Positions 1-6,001 of a DNA stretch of 6,339 nt are shown here, piece after piece. The notes under the pieces were generated by a model. That model was not told the origin of the DNA, ran no database searches, and was given only the letters and a program-made list of their open reading frames with translations. Position numbers and translations under genes: made by a program. The number at the start of each line of letters is the position of its first letter. The stretch's first letter is position 1. The DNA comes from Ignavibacteriales bacterium (GTDB lineage: Bacteria > Bacteroidota > Ignavibacteria > Ignavibacteriales > Melioribacteraceae): contig QYQI01000021.1 of the NCBI GenBank assembly GCA_007280825.1, positions 1 to 6,339 on the forward strand. Direction: 5' to 3'.

Positions 1-420
1 CTTAAATACTGGGAAAGGTGCCAAAAGTTAATTGAATTAAATAATATTCAGGATCATATTAAAATATTACCTCCTTTAAAAAATGCGAATCATCTGATCG
101 CGATTGCAGATATCGTAGTATCAAGTTCTATTTTATCTCACTTTTCCAGACCAGTTATTGAGGCTTGGGCAAAAATGAAACCTGTTATCGCCGCTAAAAG
201 TATTCATTCAATCGAATATATTGAAGATGGTACCAATGGGTTACTTTATGATCCAGCATCGCCTAAAGAATTGAAAGAGAAAATAAAAATGATTCTAGAA
301 AACTCTGCTTTACGTTTACGTATTAGCGAGAACGGTTATAAAAAGGCACAGACAATCTATAATGCTAGAATTAATACAAAGATTATCATCGATGAGTCTA
401 ATCGAATTATTAATATATAA
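1..420 (+). CDS. Glycosyltransferase, GT-B fold (GT4-like), C-terminal part; 5' end outside window
   Basis: The reading frame is open from base 1 to the TAA at 418-420, giving 139 visible residues; the N-terminal acceptor domain lies before the window. What remains looks like the nucleotide-sugar-binding half of a GT-B enzyme: an 'IADIVVSSS' strand, then 'FSRPVIEAWAKMKPVIAA' (visible residues 48-65), then the 'DGTNGLLYDP' turn and a helical tail, as in GT4 glycosyltransferases. In the usual E-x7-E pair the second Glu is present (E54), but the position of the first holds Ser (S46). An in-frame ATG at 175 lies inside the conserved fold, so it is not the real start. The gene is first of a tight forward run and is followed 27 nt later by the methyltransferase gene. 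It probably adds one sugar to a lipid-linked glycan in the cytoplasm. Donor and acceptor cannot be told from this fragment. Confidence 0.85.
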   Translation, partial: LKYWERCQKLIELNNIQDHIKILPPLKNANHLIAIADIVVSSSILSHFSRPVIEAWAKMKPVIAAKSIHSIEYIEDGTNGLLYDPASPKELKEKIKMILENSALRLRISENGYKKAQTIYNARINTKIIIDESNRIINI

Positions 421-447
421 GCTGTAGTTAATAGGAAAATTTCTTAT

Positions 448-1401
448 ATGTATATCTGTAAATACTGTAATAACAAAGCTGTTATTAATTATTTTATATT
501 GCGTGAAATGATGTTTGGGTTAAGAGATGAATTTGAGTATGTAGAATGTGCAAATTGTAATAGTATACAAATCGTAGAAATTCCTTCTAACTTGGCAAAA
601 TATTATCCACCCAACTATTTATCTTTTGAATTGAAACATGAAAACAAATTGAAGAACTGGCTTAAACTCAAAAGATTTGATAATTCATATACAGCTAAAG
701 GATTAATTGGAAAAATTGTAAAAAAAATATGGTGGGCACCACCTATTGGTGATTTCTTGAGGATTGCTAATATTAGACTTACAGATGCAATCCTTGATGT
801 TGGCAGTGGTGAAGGTGAGTTATTATTTCTGATGCACCAGTATGGATTTTCTAATTTATCCGGGATTGATCCATTTATTTGCGGCAGTAAAAATCCATTT
901 AAGGGATTAAATTTTTTTAAGGGAAGTATTCAAGATGTCAACGAGAAATATGATCTTATCATGTTTAATCACTCTTTAGAACATGTTGCTGATCCCATAA
1001 AAGATTTATTAAAAGCGGCTACATTATTAAACCCAAATAAGTATGTATTAATTCGTATTCCCGTTGTTGGTGGCTATGCCTGGAGAACATATGGTGTTAA
1101 TTGGGTTCAGTTAGATGCACCCCGTCACTTGTCAATTCCAACAGTAACCGGAATTAGAGAATTAGCTGCTCTAACTGGGTTCTCTTTGGATAAAGTAATT
1201 TATGAATCTTGGGATTTTCAGTTCTGGGGAAGTGAACAATTTCAAAATGATATTCCTCTTCATGACAATAGATCTTTATGGTTTAAGTCAAAGGAATCAA
1301 TTTTTTCAAAAAAACAGATTAAAGACTATAAAAAGAAAGCCAAACAACTTAATCAGAATAACGATGGTGATATGGCTTGTTTCTTCCTTCGCAAATTATA
1401 A
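448..1401 (+). CDS. Class I SAM-dependent methyltransferase with N-terminal Cys4 (zinc-ribbon-like) motif
   Basis: The 317-residue protein starts with two CxxC pairs (C4/C7 and C34/C37) that look like a small zinc-binding ribbon, followed by a 'YYPPNY' stretch often seen in methyltransferases of polysaccharide loci. The Rossmann methyltransferase core follows: motif I 'LDVGSGEGE' (residues 116-124) binds SAM, D141 in 'GIDP' is the likely ribose-binding acid, and 'FNHSLEHV' (173-180) is the motif IV region typical of the Methyltransf_11/23 group. No membrane segment is evident, so it should be cytosolic. A weak AGGA lies at 432-435, 12 nt before the ATG; that start keeps the first cysteine pair. 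Its place among glycosyltransferase genes suggests methylation of a sugar in the glycan or of a nucleotide-sugar precursor. Whether it is an O- or C-methyltransferase cannot be decided from the sequence. Confidence 0.88.
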   Translation: MYICKYCNNKAVINYFILREMMFGLRDEFEYVECANCNSIQIVEIPSNLAKYYPPNYLSFELKHENKLKNWLKLKRFDNSYTAKGLIGKIVKKIWWAPPIGDFLRIANIRLTDAILDVGSGEGELLFLMHQYGFSNLSGIDPFICGSKNPFKGLNFFKGSIQDVNEKYDLIMFNHSLEHVADPIKDLLKAATLLNPNKYVLIRIPVVGGYAWRTYGVNWVQLDAPRHLSIPTVTGIRELAALTGFSLDKVIYESWDFQFWGSEQFQNDIPLHDNRSLWFKSKESIFSKKQIKDYKKKAKQLNQNNDGDMACFFLRKL

Positions 1402-1419
1402 TTAATTTCTTGGAGCAGA

Positions 1420-2343
1420 GTGTTACCCTCGGTAGATATATTAATAGTAAATTGGAATTCCGGTACATTATTATTAGAGTGTATTCGTTCAATTAACAAT
1501 GCAGTTCAAAATACTTTTATTCTGAACAGAGTTGTTGTTATAGATAATGCATCGAACGATGGGTCGCTTGATAATCTTGAAAATATAAATCTACCTTTGA
1601 CGATAATTAGAAATGCTCAAAATTTTGGTTTTGCAAAAGCATGCAATCAAGGCACCCAGGCAAGCGAAGCAGATTATTTATTATTCCTAAATCCGGATAC
1701 ACTTCTTTTTAAAAACTCATTAAATGAACCAGTCGCATTTATGCAAGAAATAGGGAATGAGTTTATTGGAATTATTGGAATCCAATTAATTGATGAAAAT
1801 AATAATGTAAGTAGAACTTGTTCAAGATTTCCAAATGCATTTAGTTCGGTATATATGTCTTTAGGCTTAGACAAGCTATTTCCAAAAATTTTCCCCGGTC
1901 ATTTTATGACCGAATGGGATCATCAGGAGAGCAAAGTAGTTGATCAAGTAATGGGTGCATTTTTTTTCATTCGAAGAAATCTCTTTGAAAGATTAAACGG
2001 ATTTGACGAAAGATTTTTCGTGTATTTCGAAGACTTAGATTTTTCATTGAGAGCTAAAAAGTTAAGCTACAAAATTTATTATTTATCATCGGCTCAAGTA
2101 TTTCATAAAGGTGGCGGAACTTCTGAAAAAGTAAAAGCAGATAGACTTTTCTACATTTTACGAAGTAAATTATTATATGCAAAAAAACATTTTCACAAAA
2201 TTTCTTTTTTAATTATAGCTGCCACAACTTTTTTTATTGAACCAGTTGTAAGAATTATTGGTTCGATGCTCAAAAATTCTTTTAATGATGCTGCTGAAAT
2301 TGTGAAAGCTTACAAAAAACTGATTACAAATTTTAATGAATAA
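1420..2343 (+). CDS. Glycosyltransferase family 2, rhamnosyltransferase-like (WbbL-type)
   Basis: This 307-residue protein has the full GT-A pattern of family 2. 'VDILIVNWNSG' (residues 5-15) forms the first strand, 'VVVIDNASNDGS' (38-49) carries the nucleotide-binding Asp, 'NFGFAKACNQG' (68-78) follows, and 'LNPDT' (90-94) holds the metal-binding acid in the DxD position. 'MGAFFFIRR' (178-186) and 'GFDERFFVYFEDLDFSLR', with the catalytic-type E204-D205-x-D207, complete the site. This set is typical of dTDP-rhamnosyl transferases such as WbbL, although the group also includes other specificities. The start is GTG at 1420: the only upstream frame is closed by the preceding gene's TAA at 1399-1401, and a GGAG at 1412-1415 serves as a closely spaced ribosome-binding site. 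The hydrophobic stretch near residues 265-285 may be an amphipathic membrane-association segment. The gene lies 18 nt after the methyltransferase gene and overlaps the next by 8 nt. Confidence 0.9.
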   Translation: MLPSVDILIVNWNSGTLLLECIRSINNAVQNTFILNRVVVIDNASNDGSLDNLENINLPLTIIRNAQNFGFAKACNQGTQASEADYLLFLNPDTLLFKNSLNEPVAFMQEIGNEFIGIIGIQLIDENNNVSRTCSRFPNAFSSVYMSLGLDKLFPKIFPGHFMTEWDHQESKVVDQVMGAFFFIRRNLFERLNGFDERFFVYFEDLDFSLRAKKLSYKIYYLSSAQVFHKGGGTSEKVKADRLFYILRSKLLYAKKHFHKISFLIIAATTFFIEPVVRIIGSMLKNSFNDAAEIVKAYKKLITNFNE

Positions 2344-3430
2344 TCGAAAAAAAATATCAATAAAGATACTTGCATTAACACGGTATAGTACTCTTGGGGC
2401 AAGCAGCAGGTTTCGTATTTACCAATACCTTCCTTATTTGCAAGAACATGGTTGTGAATTTACTGTACAACCGTTACTAAGTGATAAGTATATAAATCAT
2501 CTTTACAATAAGACGCCTCTTCCATTGTTGGAGATTATAAAAAAATATTTCGAAAGAGTTTTATTGCTGCTCAGAAAGAATAAGTTTGATATTATTTGGC
2601 TGCAGCAGGAAGCATTTCCATGGATACCGGCATGGTTTGAAACAGCTTTGATCAAATCAAATGTTCCTGTTATCGTTGATTATGACGACGCATTTTTCCA
2701 CCGCTACGATCAACACAGATCAAAATTAGTAAGGTGTTTTCTTAAGAATAAAATTGATATAGTAATGAGTTGTGCAGAAGTAGTAATTGCCGGAAATCAA
2801 TATTTAGCCGAACGAGCTATTAAAAATAAAAGTAAAAAGGTTATTATATTGCCAACTGTTGTGGATACTGAAGTTTATTCACCCAGCTATTCACCGGCAA
2901 ATGAATTATTTACTATTGGTTGGATAGGATCACCACACACAGCAAAGTATTTAAAGATTGTCGAAGATGCTCTGTATGAAGTTTGTAAGGATGGTAACTC
3001 AAGAGTTATAATTGTCGGATCAAAAAATATTGAGTTGAATAGTATACCAATGGAAATAAGAGAATGGAGTAATTCTTCTGAAGTAGAAGAGATCCAACGT
3101 TTTGATGTTGGTATCATGCCTTTGTTAGACAGTTCATGGGAAAGAGGTAAATGCGGTTTCAAACTTATTCAATATATGGCTTGCGCAAAACCTGTTGTCG
3201 CTTCTCCTGTTGGAGTGAATAAATTAATTGTAAAGAATAATGTGAATGGTTTCTTAGCTAACAATTACGATGAGTGGGTAAAATACTTAACAATTCTCAA
3301 GAATGATTTTGATCTAAGAAAAAGAATGGGAATAGAAGGTAGAAAATTGGTAGAAGAAAAATATTCTTTGCAAGTTAGTGCACCTAAATTATTTCAATTG
3401 TTCAGTAATGTATTACAGGAAAAATCGTGA
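2336..3430 (+). CDS. Glycosyltransferase, GT-B fold (GT4/GT1 superfamily)
   Basis: The 364-residue protein is of full length for a GT-B glycosyltransferase. The N-terminal half has 'GASSRFRIYQYLPYL' (residues 21-35), an acceptor-side motif shared by a group of polysaccharide-cluster glycosyltransferases, and 'VDYDDAFF' (114-121). The C-terminal half opens with 'FTIGWIGSPHT' (192-202), the strand and glycine loop of the donor domain, and contains 'FDVGIMPL' and 'WERGKCGFKLIQYMACAKPVV' (from W268), the nucleotide-sugar-binding segment. In this group Q279 stands where the classical E-x7-E motif has its second Glu. The ATG at 2336 overlaps the preceding stop by 8 nt and has no clear ribosome-binding site, so translation is probably coupled to the upstream gene. 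Sugar specificity is not predictable. It should act at the inner face of the cytoplasmic membrane. Confidence 0.88.
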   Translation: MNNRKKISIKILALTRYSTLGASSRFRIYQYLPYLQEHGCEFTVQPLLSDKYINHLYNKTPLPLLEIIKKYFERVLLLLRKNKFDIIWLQQEAFPWIPAWFETALIKSNVPVIVDYDDAFFHRYDQHRSKLVRCFLKNKIDIVMSCAEVVIAGNQYLAERAIKNKSKKVIILPTVVDTEVYSPSYSPANELFTIGWIGSPHTAKYLKIVEDALYEVCKDGNSRVIIVGSKNIELNSIPMEIREWSNSSEVEEIQRFDVGIMPLLDSSWERGKCGFKLIQYMACAKPVVASPVGVNKLIVKNNVNGFLANNYDEWVKYLTILKNDFDLRKRMGIEGRKLVEEKYSLQVSAPKLFQLFSNVLQEKS

Positions 3431-4605
3431 TTGATAAAAAGAAAAAAGTACTAAACATTATAACTCTCTTTAGTGTTGGTGGTGCAACAGAAACTGTTGT
3501 TTCAATGGCTGAAGGTTTGATTCAGAAAGGTTACGAAGTTCATATAGCAACCGGTCCTAATATTCCAACAGAAGGAAGTATGTATGAAATCACAGAAAGA
3601 AACAATATTCCGGTTTTCACATTCCAAAAGTTAAAGCGAGCTATTAACCCAATAAACGATCTATATATTATTTATCAACTGTACATCTTTATTAAAAAAA
3701 ATAATTATGATATTGTACATACACATAGTTCTAAAGCGGGCGTGGTAGGAAGGATTGCCGCATGGTTAGCTGGAACACCGGTTCGTGTTCATACAATTCA
3801 TGGTCTGCCTTTCCATGGATACCAAAGCTGGATGCTGCGTAATTTGTTCAAAGCAATTGAAAAATTTTCTGCAATGATTAGTCATAAACTAATTTCAGTT
3901 ACACACACAATAGTGGATGTTATGGTTAAAAGTAATATTGCACCGCCTAATAAATTTGTAGTAATCAGAAGCGGTTTTGATATTGATAAATATGTAAACT
4001 ATCAATTTGATAAAACGAGCATAAGAAAGAAATTTAATCTAAGCGAGAATGATATTGTCATTGGAAAAATATCCCGTATCTCTATTCTTAAAGGTCATAA
4101 ATATCTCCTCTCTGCTTTTGATCTAGTAAGCAGAAAAATTCCCAACGCTAAATTAGTATTGGTTGGCAACGGAGAATTTGAAACTGAACTCCGATCAATT
4201 ATTTCTCAAATGAATTTGAACGATAAGGTTGTTTTCACAGGTCTCATTCCACCTGATGATATACCATCCATTATTTCGATGCTCGATATTTTAGTTCATA
4301 CATCTTTACATGAAGGTTTAGCTCGCGTTCTTCCTCAAGCAATAATGATGGGAAAACCGGTTATTTCGTTTGATCTCGATGGGGCACATGAAGTAATTAA
4401 AGATGGAATCAATGGTTATTTAATCGAGCCGGAAAACGTTGACCTTCTTGCCGATAGAATTATCGACTTAGCCGGTGATTTGGGGAAAGCAAAAAAATTT
4501 GGTCGAAATGGAAGAGAATTATTAAAAGATGAATTTAGCAGCAACAAAATGGTTGAACAGATACATGCACTTTATACAAAATTATTAGCGAATACTAAAT
4601 ATTAA
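3427..4605 (+). CDS. Glycosyltransferase family 4, CapM-like
   Basis: This 392-residue GT-B protein is complete. The N-terminal domain has 'LFSVGGATETVV' (the glycine-rich acceptor loop), 'IVHTHSSKAGVVGRIAA' (residues 96-112) and 'HTIHGLPFH', a combination typical of CapM/WcaL-type GT4 enzymes of capsule and exopolysaccharide loci. The donor domain has 'GKISRISILKGH' (213-224) with the phosphate-contacting R217 and K222, then 'HEGLARVLPQAIMMGKPVI' (from H295). The usual E-x7-E pair reads E296...Q304, a substitution I recall from relatives with the 'RVLPQA' signature. The start is GTG at 3427: the GTGA overlaps the previous TGA by 4 nt, and AGGA at 3417-3420 lies six nt upstream, a good ribosome-binding site. 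The next in-frame Met (residue 27) would remove conserved sequence. This is the last gene of the tightly packed run, before a 237-nt gap. Confidence 0.9.
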   Translation: MIDKKKKVLNIITLFSVGGATETVVSMAEGLIQKGYEVHIATGPNIPTEGSMYEITERNNIPVFTFQKLKRAINPINDLYIIYQLYIFIKKNNYDIVHTHSSKAGVVGRIAAWLAGTPVRVHTIHGLPFHGYQSWMLRNLFKAIEKFSAMISHKLISVTHTIVDVMVKSNIAPPNKFVVIRSGFDIDKYVNYQFDKTSIRKKFNLSENDIVIGKISRISILKGHKYLLSAFDLVSRKIPNAKLVLVGNGEFETELRSIISQMNLNDKVVFTGLIPPDDIPSIISMLDILVHTSLHEGLARVLPQAIMMGKPVISFDLDGAHEVIKDGINGYLIEPENVDLLADRIIDLAGDLGKAKKFGRNGRELLKDEFSSNKMVEQIHALYTKLLANTKY

Positions 4606-4684
4606 TTCTAACGGACTTGTAAACTTGTAAACCTGTTCAAGTATTTCATGAAATAAAATAGATATATATCGGAAATTAGAATTA
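4603..4684. repeat. Inverted repeat enclosing two perfect palindromes and a tandem octamer
   Basis: The arms TAATTCTAA (4603-4611, beginning on the stop codon of the preceding gene) and TTAGAATTA (4676-4684) are perfect reverse complements of 9 nt. Between them are a tandem ACTTGTAA repeat (4615-4622 and 4623-4630), the 12-bp palindrome ATTTCATGAAAT (4643-4654) and the 10-bp palindrome GATATATATC (4661-4670). The palindromes have no loop, so they suit protein binding better than RNA hairpins. There is no GC-rich stem and T run, so I do not call a terminator. In such AT-rich sequence part of this could be chance. A regulatory region for the downstream gene or the scar of a lost element are both possible. 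Confidence 0.35.
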
Positions 4685-4691
4685 TCAATAA

Positions 4692-4838
4692 GTAACTAAA
4701 AATGTTTTTTCTCTTTCGTTTGGACAAGTTACGGCGTTTGTTCTAAATGTTATTGCAATTGTTCTATTCACCCGTTTTTTAGGTGTAGAAAGTTTAGCAG
4801 CTTTCTCGCCATCATTTGCATTCTTTACTACTACATGA
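4692..4838 (+). pseudogene. Remnant of a polysaccharide flippase gene (Wzx-like), N-terminal part only
   Basis: Reading the frame that begins at 4692 gives about 48 codons up to the TGA at 4836-4838. They include 'FSLSFGQVTAF', 'VLNVIAIVLFTRFLG' and 'VESLAAFSPSFAFF'. The order of a Gly-Gln helix start, a hydrophobic span and then '(T/A)RFLG.E' is the hallmark of the first membrane helix and loop of Wzx/RfbX-type O-antigen flippases (Polysacc_synt families). No start codon is in frame. An ATG at 4702-4704 lies one frame off, and adding one T to the T6 run at 4705-4710 would join it to this frame, so a homopolymer frameshift is likely. After the TGA the similarity ends, and the next gene starts 4 nt later. 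An intact flippase has over 400 residues, so about nine tenths is missing. This is most likely a leftover from a deletion or recombination. The family call rests on pattern recognition, not a search. Confidence 0.6.
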
Positions 4839-4842
4839 TTAG

Positions 4843-5970
4843 ATGGAAAATATGAAAAATCTTAAGATTGCTATAGTTCACGATTGGCTAACCAGTATGC
4901 GTGGCGGAGAAAAAGTTTTGGAAGTTCTTTGCGAACTTTATCCCGATGCAACACTTGTTACTCTTCTTCATAATAAAAGTATGTTATCTCCTGCCATCGA
5001 GAAGATGAATATTAAAACTTCTTTCATTGATAAACTTCCTTTGAAAGAAAAAAAATATAGAAATTATCTGCCCCTTTTTCCACTGGCAATCGAGTTGATT
5101 GATTTTTCAGAATATGATCTCATAATTTCTACAAGCCATTGCGTTGCAAAAGGTGCAAAACCTGGAAAGAATGGATTGCATATTTGTTATTGCCATACGC
5201 CAATGCGCTACATCTGGGAAATGTATGATGAGTACTTCGGGAAAGATAAAGCGGGATTATTGACCAGAACCGCGATGAGTATCTTCGCTCCACAATTACG
5301 TAAATGGGATGTACGAACAAGCGGGCGCGTTCATCATTACATTGCCAACTCACACAACGTTGCCCGAAGAATAAATGAATATTATAACCGCCGAGCCGAT
5401 GTTATTCATCCGCCGGTTGATACATCTCTTTTTCAACTTTCCGAGAAAGATGAAGGATATTTTTTGATTGTAAGCGCACTAGTACCATATAAAAAAGTTG
5501 ATATAGCAATTGAAGCATTTAACAAAATAAGAAGAAGATTAGTTATAGTCGGCGCCGGACCGGAAAGTGAAAAACTAAAATCAATTGCGGGAGACAATAT
5601 TGAGTTTCTTGGATGGCGCAACGATAGTGAACTTGCAAAAATTTACGCCGGCTGCCGTGCTTTAATTTTTCCCGGCATAGAAGATTTTGGAATTGTTCCT
5701 CTCGAAGCGATGGCAAGTGGAAAACCGGTTATTGCTTTTGGAAAAGGTGGCGCGCTTGAAACTGTAATAGGCGAAGGAAATAATGCAACAGGATTTTTTT
5801 TCTATGAACAGACTACAGTATCATTAATTGAAGCAATCGCTGATTTTGAGAAAACAAATTTCGATCCTTTAACAATTCGTACTCACGCGTTGAAGTTTGA
5901 TCGCGTTCTGTTTAAGGAGAAGATCAAAAAGTATATTGAAGAAAAAACAGCAGAATATTTCACGAAGTGA
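4843..5970 (+). CDS. Glycosyltransferase family 4, WbaZ-like (probable mannosyltransferase)
   Basis: The 375-residue protein is a complete GT-B enzyme. The N-terminal domain has 'KIAIVHDWLTSMRGGEKVLE' (residues 8-27), with the RGGEKV loop, and 'CYCHTPMRYIWEMYDEY' (115-131), both signatures of the WbaZ group of O-antigen GT4 enzymes. The donor domain has 'VIHPPVDTSLF', 'VSALVPYKKVDIAIEAF' (210-226) with the phosphate-contacting lysines, and 'EDFGIVPLEAM', with an intact E280-x7-E288 pair. WbaZ-type enzymes characterised so far transfer mannose from GDP-mannose, so mannosyl transfer is the first guess. Two starts are possible. ATG 4843 gives the longest frame, but ATG 4852 (Met4) has GGA just upstream at 4845-4847 and gives an N terminus closer to the family's usual 'MKIAIVHDWL'. 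The gene follows a 237-nt gap and a flippase remnant and is richer in GC than the genes before it, so it may have its own promoter and history. Confidence 0.9.
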   Translation: MENMKNLKIAIVHDWLTSMRGGEKVLEVLCELYPDATLVTLLHNKSMLSPAIEKMNIKTSFIDKLPLKEKKYRNYLPLFPLAIELIDFSEYDLIISTSHCVAKGAKPGKNGLHICYCHTPMRYIWEMYDEYFGKDKAGLLTRTAMSIFAPQLRKWDVRTSGRVHHYIANSHNVARRINEYYNRRADVIHPPVDTSLFQLSEKDEGYFLIVSALVPYKKVDIAIEAFNKIRRRLVIVGAGPESEKLKSIAGDNIEFLGWRNDSELAKIYAGCRALIFPGIEDFGIVPLEAMASGKPVIAFGKGGALETVIGEGNNATGFFFYEQTTVSLIEAIADFEKTNFDPLTIRTHALKFDRVLFKEKIKKYIEEKTAEYFTK

Positions 5971-5977
5971 ATTTGTT
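5959..5977. terminator. Possible weak hairpin at the gene end
   Basis: TTCAC (5959-5963), a GAA loop and GTGAA (5967-5971) form a five-pair stem across the stop codon of the WbaZ-like gene, followed by TTTGTT. It lies at the meeting point of two converging genes, where a terminator is expected. The stem is short and the T tract is broken, so this is only a candidate. Confidence 0.22.
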
Positions 5978-6001
5978 AAATATGTAACTATTTTCAATGG
6001 A

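Noticed and set aside
1202..1405. Forward open frame of 67 codons inside the methyltransferase gene
   Set aside because: It overlaps the conserved methyltransferase in another frame and shows no domain or ribosome-binding site.
1674..1874. Reverse open frame of 66 codons inside the GT2 gene
   Set aside because: It is antisense to a well-supported glycosyltransferase and has no recognisable protein features.
1959..1966. T8 run within the GT2 gene, and similar A or T runs in the other glycosyltransferase genes, as phase-variation sites
   Set aside because: Runs of eight are expected at this base composition, the frames are intact, and the runs fall in ordinary Phe or Lys codons.
2887..3162. 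Reverse open frame of 91 codons inside the GT-B gene
   Set aside because: It lies opposite the conserved donor-binding domain; its length is explained by the codon bias of the sense gene.
4617..4659. Promoter candidate with TTGTAA boxes (4617, 4625) and TAAAAT (4654-4659)
   Set aside because: The spacing to TAAAAT is 31 or 23 nt, outside the normal range, and such boxes are common in AT-rich sequence.
4702..4746. Short peptide of 14 codons starting at ATG 4702
   Set aside because: It shares its sequence with the flippase remnant one frame away; the ATG is better read as the old flippase start separated by a frameshift.
5129..5621. Two reverse open frames (5129-5353 and 5433-5621) inside the WbaZ-like gene
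   Set aside because: Both are antisense to conserved GT4 motifs and encode nothing recognisable.
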